NCBI RefSeq assembly: GCF_024834055.1
Contig: NZ_JANUXZ010000004.1
Location: forward strand, 186,001-250,000
From: Corynebacterium sp. ES2730-CONJ
Lineage (GTDB): Bacteria; Actinomycetota; Actinomycetes; Mycobacteriales; Mycobacteriaceae
DNA length: 64,000 nucleotides
Direction: 5' to 3'
Position numbers and translations under genes: made by a program. Shown piece by piece: positions 37,382-47,417 of the stretch; the first letter of the stretch is position 1, and each line of letters starts with the position of its first letter. Below the pieces are notes generated by a model. That model was not told the origin of the DNA, did not search any database, and saw nothing but the letters and a program-made list of their open reading frames with translations.

Positions 37382-37573
37382 ATGTACACTCTCGACTCAG
37401 CGCCGCTGGATCCCAGTAAGCGCGCATATGCCGACAACCGTATAGCAAGCAGTATTATCGAAGGCCACCAACCAGATGCGGAGCAGGTTGATCTGCTCCT
37501 GCGCCTACTCAATGGTGAGATCACTCTCGAGATGGCGCTGCAAGAGATCGCTTCGAGGTTTGAGCATGTCTAA
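37382..37573 (+). CDS. VbhA-like antitoxin of a Fic pair
   Basis: A 63-residue protein directly upstream of a Fic gene and overlapping it by eight bases (ATGTCTAA). It contains SSIIEG (23-28), fitting the (S/T)xxxE(G/N) inhibitory-helix motif of class I Fic antitoxins, whose Glu (E27 here) blocks the ATP gamma-phosphate site. The second half ([15 protein letters not shown]) is the conserved antitoxin-VbhA stretch. AAGGAGG precedes the start. This is a typical neutralising partner: translation before the toxin and 4:1 or 1:1 stoichiometry are usual, though not shown by sequence. Confidence 0.85.
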
Positions 37574-38189
37574 GCTTGAACAGGATAAATGGGATGGCTA
37601 TTTTTATCCAGGCACTGAGACCCTCGTTAATCTTCCAGGTATTACAGATCTGGATACTCTCACGGCGTGGACGAGAGCCTGCACCGCCGCGCGTGCTGTG
37701 CAACTCTATCACCAACCTCCTCATGAGCTAAGTCCGAGCAAACTGCTTATGGCTGTGCATTATGAGCTTTTTCGGGATAGCTTTTCTTGGGCAGGTACGC
37801 TGCGCGATGTCAATATTATGAAGAATAATAGCTGGAATCCCAATAATCCCACCCTATTTCTCAGTTATGAGAGTATCCCGCGCTATCTGGATTATATTGA
37901 TACCTTCGCCTCCTCCTACAGCTGGGAGGGCCTGAGCTTTGATGATAAAGTTCACCAGCTTGCCACGATTCATGCTCACCTCGACTATGCCCATCCGTTC
38001 CGCGAAGGCAACGGGCGTGCTTTAAGGCTCGCCATGGAATTTCTGGCTCAGCGTTATGGGGTGGAGATTAGATGGGGCAAGATTTCTAAGGAACTGCATC
38101 TACTGGCTACGTCGGCGGTCTTTTTTACTGGCGATGTCAACCCTGAGCCGGCTATCGCGCTGTACCGAGAAATCACTACCGCGCTCTAG
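37566..38189 (+). CDS. Fic-domain AMP-transferase toxin
   Basis: A 207-residue Fic protein starting at ATG 37566 inside the antitoxin's last codons. The active-site motif HPFREGNGR (143-151) is canonical, with catalytic His143 and the anion-hole Gly/Asn/Gly. The flap lies near VNIMKN (82-87). No internal inhibitory helix is present, so it is a class I Fic that depends on the separate antitoxin. By family it would AMPylate a host protein such as gyrase/topoisomerase IV, as VbhT does, when released. It ends 14 bases inside the convergent SorC-family gene. Confidence 0.88.
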
Positions 38190-39135
38190 TACCACCGCGC
38201 TCGAGCGCCGCTCGCGCCGTGGCTTCGTCGACAATAAGATCGGTGATGACTCCTGCGCGTAAGGCACCTAAAAGCGCAGGGGCTTTCTTAGGCTCAGCAA
38301 CAATACACAAGCGCCTCTTTACTCTTTTGAGGTCATCCGGTGTAGGCCCCGAGGCGCGCCGATTGACTGCAATATCGCGGTAGCTACCATCCTCGCGGAT
38401 AAAAACGGTACAAATATCTCCCACGATTCCATCAGCGGTTAGGGAAGTGATATCCGACTCTTCGAGGTAATCCCCGGAATATACGAGCGAGGGCAGGGTG
38501 GCATTAAAAGCGCCGATACCAAAGACAGCGAGGTCGGCGTTTTTAATCAGATCGATCACCGATAATACGGCTCGCTCCCGCCACATCGCTTCCTTGGTGG
38601 CTTCATAATCAAAAAAGGCTGGCACGGGCAGTGGCACTACTTCGGCATTAAAGACGTCCCCGGCGCGTGAAAGTACGGTATCGGCGTTGAGGTAGCTTTG
38701 GCGTCTTAGTGAAGTGGCACCATTGAGTTGGACCACAGTGATATCATCGCGCGGAGTGGGTGCCATATTTCTTAAGACCTCATAGGTGGTATTTCCCCAG
38801 GCGATTCCGATGATATCACCGTGCTCGACCACGTGAGCGAGTTTATTGGCGGCCACCTGGGCTACCGCGGTCAATCTAGCAACTGGACTGAGTGAGCGAC
38901 GCAGGGGCACGCACGTGGCCTTGATATCAAAGGTTTTCTCCAGGGCTTCGACCATGTCGGTTTTAATAGGAGAATCAATGCTGATCGTGACGATTCCTGA
39001 TTCGCGGGCGTAGGTGATGAGCCTGGATACAGTCGAACGAGAGACGCCAAGGTTTTGGGCGATGGCGGCCATGGTGTGGTTGTTGAGATAGTACATTTCG
39101 GCGGCTTTGTGCGCGAGGTCAAGCCTTTCGTTCAT
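38176..39135 (-). CDS. SorC/DeoR-family sugar-binding transcriptional regulator
   Basis: A 319-residue regulator: an N-terminal HTH (MAAIAQNLGVSRSTVSRLI, about 22-40) and a SorC-type sugar-binding domain with GIAWGNTTYEVL and AVFGIGAFNATLP. I place the start at ATG 39135 (MNERLDLAHK), after GGGAG. It is divergent from glpD over a 105-base gap containing a 14-bp palindrome, so it probably controls glpD and itself in response to a phosphorylated sugar or glycerol 3-phosphate. The 3' end overlaps the Fic gene by 14 bases. The effector is inferred. Confidence 0.85.
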   Translation of the reverse strand: MNERLDLAHKAAEMYYLNNHTMAAIAQNLGVSRSTVSRLITYARESGIVTISIDSPIKTDMVEALEKTFDIKATCVPLRRSLSPVARLTAVAQVAANKLAHVVEHGDIIGIAWGNTTYEVLRNMAPTPRDDITVVQLNGATSLRRQSYLNADTVLSRAGDVFNAEVVPLPVPAFFDYEATKEAMWRERAVLSVIDLIKNADLAVFGIGAFNATLPSLVYSGDYLEESDITSLTADGIVGDICTVFIREDGSYRDIAVNRRASGPTPDDLKRVKRRLCIVAEPKKAPALLGALRAGVITDLIVDEATARAALERGGTRAR

Positions 39136-39151
39136 GGCTCCCATTATGCCA

Positions 39152-39178
39152 TGCACATATGTGCAACTTCAGTGCAAC
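39152..39178. promoter_or_regulatory. SorC-type operator candidate in the regulator-glpD gap
   Basis: TGCACATATGTGCA (39152-39165) is a perfect 14-bp palindrome, followed by another half-site GTGCAAC (39172-39178) that repeats the GTGCAAC at 39161-39167. It sits between the divergent starts, where a repressor would control both. Confidence 0.6.
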
Positions 39179-39240
39179 ATCTCCCATTTTGGGTTTTTCT
39201 CAGCCATAATTAAGGTCACAACCCAAACTAAGGAGACCTC

Positions 39241-40953
39241 ATGAGCACCACTCTCAATCGCGACGCCTCGCTGCGCGCCATGTCTAACAACGAACTCGAT
39301 ATCCTCGTCATCGGCGGCGGTATCACCGGCGCCGGCATTGCCCTCGACGCCGCTACCCGCGGGCTGAAAGTCGGCATTGTAGAGGCCCAAGATTTTGCCC
39401 AGGGCACGTCATCGCGCTCGTCGAAACTAGTCCACGGCGGACTACGCTATCTCTATAACTTCGACTTTCTCCTCGTCGCCGAGGCTCTACGCGAACGCGG
39501 ACTCCTGCTCAGCAGCCTGGCGCCACACCTTGTCAAAGCGCAACCGTTTTTGTGGCCACTCAAAATGCCAGTCATTGAGCGTTCCTATTCCGCCATCGGC
39601 GTCGGCCTTTATGATGCCATGGCTCAAATCGCCCACAAAGGCTCCGTACCTATCCAAAAGCATTATTCCAAGTCTGGTGCGCTCTCACTCTTCCCCGATA
39701 TCAAAGAAGATCAGATTACCGGAGCCATTCGCTTCTATGATGCGCGTGTCGATGACGCCCGCCTCGTGATCACCCTCATTCGTACCGCAGCTCGCTACGG
39801 GGCCTATACCGCTAACCGCACCCAGGTTGTCAATCTGGAAAAAGAAGGTTTTCGGGTCACGGGCGCTGTCGTACGCGACCTCGAGACTGGGAAAGAATAC
39901 ACCATTAAGGCCAAGAATATTATCAATGCCACTGGTGTGTGGACAGAGCAAACCCAAGCCCTTGCCGATACCAGCGGCGGTCTGAAAGTCCTCGCCTCTA
40001 AGGGGATCCATATCGTGATTCCAAAAGACCGTATCAAAGGAAAGACAGGTCTTTTCTTGCGCACGGAAAAATCAGTACTGTTTATTATTCCGTGGAAGCG
40101 CTACTGGGTTATTGGAACCACCGATACCAAATACCACGAAGATTTTGTCAACCCCGTGGCCAATAAAGAGGATATTGACTATATCCTCGATCACGCCAAT
40201 GCGGTGCTCACATCCGATCTCACCCACGACGATATTATTGGAACGTGGGCAGGTCTGAGGCCCCTTTTGCAACCAGGTACCGCTGATGGGGATAAGACCA
40301 AGTCCACAAAGATCTCGAGGGAGCATACCGTCACCGAGGCTGCCCCTGGCCTCACCGTTATCGCTGGCGGCAAACTGACAACTTACCGCGTCATGGCAGA
40401 AGATGCCGTCGATTTTGCCCTCGGCGCCAATAAGGCTAAGCAGATGCCCTCCCGCACTCAGCTCACTCCCCTGATTGGCGCAGATGGCTATCATGCGCTG
40501 TGGAACCGCCGCGAAGAATTAGCGGCGGAATACCAGCTCAGCGTGGACCATATCGAGGATCTTCTCGATCGCTACGGCTCCGATATCTTTACCCTGCTCG
40601 AATCCATCAAAGAAGAAGAAACCTTAGGCCACGAGCTCGGCGCAGCACCGGAGTATTTACGCGCGGAGATCGCCTTCGCGTGCACACATGAAGGTGCGCT
40701 GCACCTAGAAGATATTATGGTTTTGCGCACCCGCCTCAACCATGAGAAAAAGGATCGCGGTCTTGCTGCAGTCCTTGAAATCGCTGATTTAGCTGCGGTC
40801 TACCTCGGCTGGGATGAGGAACGTAAACAACACGAAATTGACTCCTATCAGCAGCGCTGCGAGGCCGAAGCGCGCGCCGAAGATATTTCTGGTGAGCACG
40901 AAGCCCAAGAGATTCGCGCTCAAGTAGAATCCGTGGCACCGATGCTGAGCTAG
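39241..40953 (+). CDS. glpD: Aerobic glycerol-3-phosphate dehydrogenase
   Basis: A 570-residue flavoprotein that oxidises glycerol 3-phosphate to dihydroxyacetone phosphate and passes electrons to quinone at the membrane. The Rossmann FAD motif VIGGGITGAG is at about 21-30, followed by the family signature SSRSSKLVHGGLRYL (about 59-73). A C-terminal DUF-type cap follows from about 410. GGAG lies six bases before ATG 39241. It is divergent from the SorC-family regulator and convergent with accD4, ten bases away. All the expected features are intact. Confidence 0.93.
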   Translation: MSTTLNRDASLRAMSNNELDILVIGGGITGAGIALDAATRGLKVGIVEAQDFAQGTSSRSSKLVHGGLRYLYNFDFLLVAEALRERGLLLSSLAPHLVKAQPFLWPLKMPVIERSYSAIGVGLYDAMAQIAHKGSVPIQKHYSKSGALSLFPDIKEDQITGAIRFYDARVDDARLVITLIRTAARYGAYTANRTQVVNLEKEGFRVTGAVVRDLETGKEYTIKAKNIINATGVWTEQTQALADTSGGLKVLASKGIHIVIPKDRIKGKTGLFLRTEKSVLFIIPWKRYWVIGTTDTKYHEDFVNPVANKEDIDYILDHANAVLTSDLTHDDIIGTWAGLRPLLQPGTADGDKTKSTKISREHTVTEAAPGLTVIAGGKLTTYRVMAEDAVDFALGANKAKQMPSRTQLTPLIGADGYHALWNRREELAAEYQLSVDHIEDLLDRYGSDIFTLLESIKEEETLGHELGAAPEYLRAEIAFACTHEGALHLEDIMVLRTRLNHEKKDRGLAAVLEIADLAAVYLGWDEERKQHEIDSYQQRCEAEARAEDISGEHEAQEIRAQVESVAPMLS

Positions 40954-40963
40954 GCCACTCCTC

Positions 40964-42517
40964 CTACATAGGCGCGATAGTGTGCTTCTTTGGCAAATCG
41001 AATTCGCGCTTGGTTTCTAATTGTCGCAGGGCTTTTCTGATGGCGAGGCGAGAATGGCGCGGCTCTATCAGAGCATCGATATAGCCGCGCTCTGCAGCCA
41101 CATAAGGACTGGTCATATTCTCATTATAAAAGTCCATGAAAACTTGCTTCATATACTGTCGTTGAGACTGATCACTAATGGCATCAAGCTGTTTACCTTG
41201 GATCATCACAACTGCAGCAGCAGCCCCCATCACCGCAATTTGGGCAGTTGGCCAGGCGAGATTAATATCGCCGGTGAGATTCTTAGAACCCATAACCGCA
41301 TAAGCTCCGCCGTAGGCTTTACGCACAATAAGCGTAACTTTAGGAACAGTTGCCTCCACGAGCGCAAAAGCGAGCTTTGCGCCACGGTGAATCAGACCCA
41401 CCTCCTCCTGCTCTACGCCAGGTAGATAGCCTGGAGTATCCACCACAAAGACCAGCGGAATATTATAGGCATCGCAGATGCGGATAAATCGTGCACCCTT
41501 ATCGGCAGCATCAGCATCAATACAGCCGGCAAATTCGAGCGGCTGATTGGCAATCACACCTACAGAACGTCCATCCACGCGGGCAAAAGCAGTAATGAGA
41601 TTTGGGGCGAAATTAGGCTGAATTTCCTGGATATTATCGTCGTCGAAAAGCTGGGTCAGCAAATCGTGCATGTCATAGCCAGCATTGACATCGTCGGGAA
41701 TAAAGGAGTCAAGCCGAATATCCTCGCTAATATCTGCATCCTGGGGGGCCTGGAATATCGGCGCCGGGTCATGGGTGGTCAGCGGCAAGCGCTCAAGAAG
41801 ATCGTGCACATAACCAAAGGCATCTTCCTCATCGATGGCCACATAGGAGACATTACCGTTTAACTCCTGCTGCCTGGCACTTCCCAATTCAGCAGAGGTA
41901 ATCACTTCTCCCGTGACCTCCTTGATCACTGCGGGGCCGGTGACATACATTTCGGCTTCCCCATCGACGGCGATCACAAAATCCGTGGTCACCGGTGCAT
42001 AGACCGCTCCACCGGCGGATTTACCCATCATAATCGAGATCTGCGGGCTGCGCCCTGACAGCGGCAATTGCCGGCGCGCAATCTCGGAGTACATAGCCAA
42101 AGAGGTCACCGCATCTTGAATACGAGCGCCACCAGAATCCTGAATACCGATAACTGGGCAGCCAATTTTGATGGCCATATCCATAACCTCGCAGACTTTG
42201 CGGCCAAATGTTACGCCTACCGAGCCTCCGTATACGGTTTTATCGTGGGCGTACACTGCCACGGGGCGCCCATCAATGCGGCCATATCCAGTGACGACGC
42301 CATCAGAGTAGATGGCATCGTTATCATCTGGGGTGCGACCGAGCGCACCGATTTCTACGAATGAGCCCTCGTCGAGCAACCGATTAATGCGCTGCCTGGG
42401 CGTTGTTCGGTGCGCCTCATCACGCTTTAATCGTGCCCGCTCACTGCCAGGGTCTTGGGCTTGGGCTAGGCGCTCTTTCAGGTCTGCGAGTTTTCCCGCG
42501 GTGGTGTCCAGACTCAT
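40964..42517 (-). CDS. accD4: Acyl-CoA carboxylase beta subunit AccD4
   Basis: A 517-residue carboxyltransferase. It carries the two-lobe crotonase-like layout and the loop GKSAGGAVYAPVTTDF near residue 170, plus GGAYAVMGS in the second half. With AccA3/AccD5/AccE it carboxylates the C16-type acyl-CoA to the extender unit used by Pks13. I place the start at ATG 42517, with GAGGAAC upstream; the frame continues 15 codons. It lies 22 bases after pks13, in the same order as Rv3799c-Rv3800c, so it is probably cotranscribed. It is convergent with glpD. Confidence 0.92.
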   Translation of the reverse strand: MSLDTTAGKLADLKERLAQAQDPGSERARLKRDEAHRTTPRQRINRLLDEGSFVEIGALGRTPDDNDAIYSDGVVTGYGRIDGRPVAVYAHDKTVYGGSVGVTFGRKVCEVMDMAIKIGCPVIGIQDSGGARIQDAVTSLAMYSEIARRQLPLSGRSPQISIMMGKSAGGAVYAPVTTDFVIAVDGEAEMYVTGPAVIKEVTGEVITSAELGSARQQELNGNVSYVAIDEEDAFGYVHDLLERLPLTTHDPAPIFQAPQDADISEDIRLDSFIPDDVNAGYDMHDLLTQLFDDDNIQEIQPNFAPNLITAFARVDGRSVGVIANQPLEFAGCIDADAADKGARFIRICDAYNIPLVFVVDTPGYLPGVEQEEVGLIHRGAKLAFALVEATVPKVTLIVRKAYGGAYAVMGSKNLTGDINLAWPTAQIAVMGAAAAVVMIQGKQLDAISDQSQRQYMKQVFMDFYNENMTSPYVAAERGYIDALIEPRHSRLAIRKALRQLETKREFDLPKKHTIAPM

Positions 42518-42539
42518 CCGTTCCTCGTTTACATTGTGG

Positions 42540-45500
42540 CTAGCTCTGGGAGATATGCGCAATCCGTTGCGATAGCGCTAATCCAACTTTAGCAATCTCG
42601 GGTTCATCAACAACCGCTAGGTGATCTCCCTGCAATTGCACGATTTCTAGATCGTTTACAATTGCTGACCAGCCGCCATCATAGGCAATATCTTTATACG
42701 CTGGCTCTAATTCAATAGCTCCCTCGTGCATCCGCTCTGCGCGGAAGAGAATCACCGGCACCTCAACATCAGCCCATCTGGTCATATCAAGCTTGTCCAG
42801 AATGCGATTATCAACAAAGGAAGCCCGCTGGTGCTCCAAGACTCCCGCAGATAGTCCATGCTCAGAGGCATCAGTAGTGCTCAAGAATTCCGCCATCATA
42901 GCAAGGAGGGCATCTTCACCAGCGCTCTCTAAAAGGTCAAAAGGCACGGGGAAGTCCAAGCCATAGGTCTTCTTGGCAAATGCTTGGTAGCGCTGCCAAC
43001 GCTTCTTGGTCTCTTCTTTGTTGTCCGGAACTGGATGTGCTGGCTGCACTGTATCTAAAAGGGCGATCGTTGCGATCTCTATATCGCTTCCCTCCAGCTG
43101 GTGTGCAACCTCATAAGCTATTGCGCCACCGAAGCTCCAACCACCGAGGATAATGGGCAGACCATCGGAGTACCGCTTAATCTCATCAAGGTAGGCAGCG
43201 GCGCGCTCCTCCAAGGACCCTTCAAGTCGCTCTACTCCGTACACGGGAATATCCTCAGGCAGGCGGCGCATTAGAGGTTGATAAACCACTGATGAGCCAC
43301 CCGCTGGGTGGAACATAAAGACAGCGGGCTTGAGCGAACCTTCAGGTCGCGCCCGCAATACTCGGATATTGCCCTCGACGTCCGTTTCAAAGCTATCGCG
43401 CACCATATTGGCAATGGTTTCAAGATTATCCGCCGCCAGTATATCGGCAGCGCTCATCTTTGCCCCAGATCGTTCTCTCAACCGCTCTGCGATCTGATTA
43501 GCTTGCTCAGAAGTAATTGTTGGCAACGCATTGGTCACACCCGTTGCAGCTTGACCGACAACACTCGCCCACGTGGCGAAGACGAGACGCTCGGACGCAT
43601 CACGCGGGGCTACGCCTACGCCGCGGTCGCCACCTTGTGGTTCAGGGTTGACCTGTACGGGGGCAGATTCTCTTTCGCGTCCACTGACTAATTCTTCGAC
43701 CAAGGCCACCGCATCAGCAACGGAGGCATCGCGGAGCGCCTGGACCTGCAGCTCGGGGATATTAAAATCATATTCAATGCGATTTTTAATCCGCATTCCC
43801 ATCAGTGAATCGAGGCCCAAGTCTATCAGCGGTAATTCTTTGGGCAAATCTTCCACATCGTAGCCCATTGCTTCACTGACAATAACGCGCATGCGATCTT
43901 CAACGGTCTCGCCACTTGTAGGGTCCCAGCGGAGATCAGCATGGGCCATTTCAGGCAGACTCTCCCCCGAGGACATAGCCAAGGCGGGGCCATCAAGGTG
44001 TGCTGTTTCTCCCTGCTCCGCAGCAAAGGCTTCCGCTAAGACCGTCAGAGAGTCACCAGCGACTTCATATAGAGTGATCGCCAGTCCACCCAAGGTACGG
44101 GCGGCAACCACGGTGAGTTCACCGGAGGGCGGCAGTGTTTTCTTTTCACTCGCCGCAGTCATCACTGACTGGGGTGCCAGTTCTGAGATCACTGCGTCGA
44201 TGACCATAGTCGGCGACGCTACTGCATCCGCTTGTACTCGATAAGCGTACTGGTTTCCAGGGAGGAAAACCATCTCGCCTAATAAACTTCCCCCAGCAGA
44301 GGAGGCAGGGCGAGCAGTGGTCCAATACCGTTGTTTCTTCCACGGCATGCCCGGAGCTGGTATCAGCGGGCCATCCCCGTACAGCGCACGGAAATCGATT
44401 GGCGCACCGGCTGCGTACAGTTTAGCCAGAAGATCGCTGAGCGTGAGCACTGGATCTTCCTTGCGCTTCAAGCAGAACAAAAGCTGTGCATCTGGCTTAT
44501 TCACACTAAAGGCAGTATTCATCAGTGGGATAGCCGCAACTGGGTGCGGGGAAATCTCAACCAGCATGCGATGTCCGTGGGCAAAAGCCTGCTCGCACGC
44601 TGCTTGGAAATACACCGGTTGCCGAGTGCAGCGCACGAAATAATCAGCGTCGTGGACGATCTGACCTGCTTCAAAGACCTCTCCGCGTTCCACAGAACTG
44701 AAAAGGGGAATTGTGAGTGGACGAGGATTAATCGCTGATATTTCCGCAGCCAGTTCCCCCAGGATAGGATCGACGGCGCTGGTGTGACCTGCAGCATTAA
44801 CGTTGAGTAATCGGGCGAATTTCCCTTCCTTTTGGCGCAAATCTACCAGCTTGATAACGGCATCTCGCGGCCCGCCAATAGTATTCATGCCGGGAGCGGC
44901 GTAGACGGCCGGCTCAATTGCCGCGAACTCAGGATGCTCAGCGCCAAGCTGCGCAATCTCCTCAGCACTATAATCAACAACTGCCATTGCGCCATAGTCT
45001 TCTTCGCTGAGGGATTTTTCCCCTTCACCCATGAGCCGCGAACGATGGCAGGCAATGAGCATGGCATCGTTAGCGCTCAAGCCGCCACAGGCATAGGCGG
45101 CAGCGATTTCACCCATCGACATCCCCACCACAGCGCGCGGGCGGGCACCGAGTGCGCTCAGATAGTCGGTGAGAGCGATCTGGATGGCCGTAATCGCAAC
45201 CTGGGCGGTTTCGGTATCGTAGGTTTGGGAATCGTCGGCGACAATATCGAGGATCGACCAGCCTGATTCAAAACGCACCACCTCGTCTAATTCCGCTAAG
45301 CGCGCTTTAAATGAAGGTGCGATTGCCATTAGGTCTTTGGCCATCTTGCGGTGCTGGGACCCAAAGCCCGAGTAGATGAAAACGGGACCCTGGGTATCGG
45401 GGGCATCTTGAGCACACACATGCTGGGTAATCTTGCCGTCCGCAACCACACCCAGCCGCTTGATCGCCTCATCATATGTACGAGCGCTCACCACGGCGCG

Positions 45501-47312
45501 GGAGCGACCATGATTGCGACCTGCTAGGGAGCGTGCGAACTTTATGAGATCGGTTTTGGGATGCTGTTGCAGATAGTCCCTAACCGAGGCTGCCGCTTGC
45601 CGACGCCGCGACGGTAATAAACCCGACACCGGCAGTAGCGCTGGGGCGCCAAGGAGTTCTGGTTCCCGCGGACTCTCACTGAGTTGATAATCGCTCGCCT
45701 CAAAGGACGAGACCACGATATGAGCATTGGTTCCGCCAAAGCCGAAGCCGGAAATACCAGCGAGTTTACGGCCTGAATACTCAGGCCATTCGCGAGGGTC
45801 TTCTACCACTTCGAGATGTTCCCGCTCGAAGTCAACGTAGCGGTTCGGGGCAGAAAAATTCAGCGACGGCGGCAGGATATCATGCTCCATTGCCAGCGCC
45901 ACCTTGATCACACCGGCAGCGCCCGCAGCGGCTTCGGTATGGCCAAAATTGGTTTTGGCAGACCCCAAAAGGGTCGGGTTATGCGGATCGCGCCCAGAAC
46001 CTAAAACGGTGCCAATAGCGGTGGCTTCAATGGGATCACCTAAGATCGTGCCCGTCCCGTGGGCTTCAATATAGTCCACCTCCCGGGGATCAATCCCAGC
46101 ATCAGCATAGGCGCGTTCTAAGACATCTATCTGAGCATCGGGATTGGGGGCGGTCAAACCATTGGAGTGTCCATCCGAATTCACGGCGGAGCCCTTAATC
46201 ACGGCAACGATTTTGTCACGATCTTTGATTGCATCGGCTACTCGCTTGAGCACCACAACGCCAGCGCCATCGGCACGCACTAGGCCATCGGCATCATCAG
46301 AGAAGGCGTGAATCTTGCCTGTTGGGCTAAATACCCCGAGCTGCCCAAAGGCGGTAGAGGCAAAAGGCGCCGCCAGAATATTAACACCACCGGCAATCGC
46401 CATATCACAGGCTCCCTCACGGAGATCGCGCACAGCCTGATGGATAGCTACTAAGGACGAGGAGCAAGCAGTATCAGTACTAATAGAAGGTCCGCGGAAA
46501 TCGAAGGCAAAAGATACGCGGTTCGGAATGATCGAACTCGAGGTTCCTGTAAGCGCATAGGGGTGTGACTCTGCAGGATCGGCAGCAATGAGCATGCCGT
46601 AATCGTTGTTCGTTGAGCCCATATACACGCCCACTGGGCTGCCTTTGAGCGATGACGGCGGGATATGAGCGTTTTCCAGAGCCTCCCATGTCAGCTCTAG
46701 GATGATGCGCTGCTGCGGATCAACATTAGCGGCTTCCAGGGGGGATAGCCCGAAAAATTCAGCGTCAAACGAGGCAATATCGTCGAGGTAGCCACCAGTC
46801 ATATCGATATTCTCGATGAGCTCGGTAGTATGCTTATCAGCCGCGTACTCTGACCAGCGGCCTACCGGCAGTGGACCGATTCCGTCGCGGCCTTCGAGGA
46901 AGAGATCCCACATCTGCTGCGCATTCTCAGCCCCAGGGTAACGCCCTGCTAATCCCACAATGGCAATATCGTGAGTGGCAGGCTCTTGGATAATGGCGGT
47001 GGTTCGGGACTTAGAGGAGGGGCGCTCGTCAGTGCGGGGGCCATTGATCAGACGCTGTGCTAGGGCCGAGATCGTGGGATATTCATAAGCGATGGTTGCA
47101 TCAAGTGGTACATCGAGGAGATTTTCTAGCTCGCCGGAGAGAATGACCACATCGCGCGAGGACAATCCGAAGGATTGCATCGATTGGGTATCAGAGATCT
47201 CCTCTTCAGGTAACCCCGTCGTGCGCATAATCCAATCACGCAACCAAACGCTGAGTTTGTCCACGCTCATCGGTTCACTAATCGTACCGTCAGCACCATG
47301 TTGATTAGTCAA
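42540..47312 (-). CDS. pks13: Polyketide synthase Pks13 (mycolate condensing enzyme)
   Basis: A 1590-residue enzyme with the Pks13 order. An N-terminal acyl carrier has its phosphopantetheine Ser at S51 (GLSSRD). A ketosynthase follows (about 115-535) with TACSSS, catalytic C283, and HGTGT. The acyltransferase (about 650-950) has GMSMGE. A C-terminal carrier has GLDSLM, and a thioesterase ends the chain with GWSFGG and His in GDHLAV. It condenses FadD32-activated meromycolate and AccD4-carboxylated acyl chain and passes the product to trehalose. The start is TTG 47312, with AAAGGG six bases upstream. Corynebacterial Pks13 is somewhat shorter than the mycobacterial one. Confidence 0.95.
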   Translation of the reverse strand: MTNQHGADGTISEPMSVDKLSVWLRDWIMRTTGLPEEEISDTQSMQSFGLSSRDVVILSGELENLLDVPLDATIAYEYPTISALAQRLINGPRTDERPSSKSRTTAIIQEPATHDIAIVGLAGRYPGAENAQQMWDLFLEGRDGIGPLPVGRWSEYAADKHTTELIENIDMTGGYLDDIASFDAEFFGLSPLEAANVDPQQRIILELTWEALENAHIPPSSLKGSPVGVYMGSTNNDYGMLIAADPAESHPYALTGTSSSIIPNRVSFAFDFRGPSISTDTACSSSLVAIHQAVRDLREGACDMAIAGGVNILAAPFASTAFGQLGVFSPTGKIHAFSDDADGLVRADGAGVVVLKRVADAIKDRDKIVAVIKGSAVNSDGHSNGLTAPNPDAQIDVLERAYADAGIDPREVDYIEAHGTGTILGDPIEATAIGTVLGSGRDPHNPTLLGSAKTNFGHTEAAAGAAGVIKVALAMEHDILPPSLNFSAPNRYVDFEREHLEVVEDPREWPEYSGRKLAGISGFGFGGTNAHIVVSSFEASDYQLSESPREPELLGAPALLPVSGLLPSRRRQAAASVRDYLQQHPKTDLIKFARSLAGRNHGRSRAVVSARTYDEAIKRLGVVADGKITQHVCAQDAPDTQGPVFIYSGFGSQHRKMAKDLMAIAPSFKARLAELDEVVRFESGWSILDIVADDSQTYDTETAQVAITAIQIALTDYLSALGARPRAVVGMSMGEIAAAYACGGLSANDAMLIACHRSRLMGEGEKSLSEEDYGAMAVVDYSAEEIAQLGAEHPEFAAIEPAVYAAPGMNTIGGPRDAVIKLVDLRQKEGKFARLLNVNAAGHTSAVDPILGELAAEISAINPRPLTIPLFSSVERGEVFEAGQIVHDADYFVRCTRQPVYFQAACEQAFAHGHRMLVEISPHPVAAIPLMNTAFSVNKPDAQLLFCLKRKEDPVLTLSDLLAKLYAAGAPIDFRALYGDGPLIPAPGMPWKKQRYWTTARPASSAGGSLLGEMVFLPGNQYAYRVQADAVASPTMVIDAVISELAPQSVMTAASEKKTLPPSGELTVVAARTLGGLAITLYEVAGDSLTVLAEAFAAEQGETAHLDGPALAMSSGESLPEMAHADLRWDPTSGETVEDRMRVIVSEAMGYDVEDLPKELPLIDLGLDSLMGMRIKNRIEYDFNIPELQVQALRDASVADAVALVEELVSGRERESAPVQVNPEPQGGDRGVGVAPRDASERLVFATWASVVGQAATGVTNALPTITSEQANQIAERLRERSGAKMSAADILAADNLETIANMVRDSFETDVEGNIRVLRARPEGSLKPAVFMFHPAGGSSVVYQPLMRRLPEDIPVYGVERLEGSLEERAAAYLDEIKRYSDGLPIILGGWSFGGAIAYEVAHQLEGSDIEIATIALLDTVQPAHPVPDNKEETKKRWQRYQAFAKKTYGLDFPVPFDLLESAGEDALLAMMAEFLSTTDASEHGLSAGVLEHQRASFVDNRILDKLDMTRWADVEVPVILFRAERMHEGAIELEPAYKDIAYDGGWSAIVNDLEIVQLQGDHLAVVDEPEIAKVGLALSQRIAHISQS

Positions 47313-47417
47313 AATCTACCCTTTGTCTCGTCTTTTCGCTCACACTGGGACGCCACCTTAGGACAGCGCCCAATCGCTCTATTTTATATCGCATATTGTT
47401 TAATAGCTGTTTCACAC

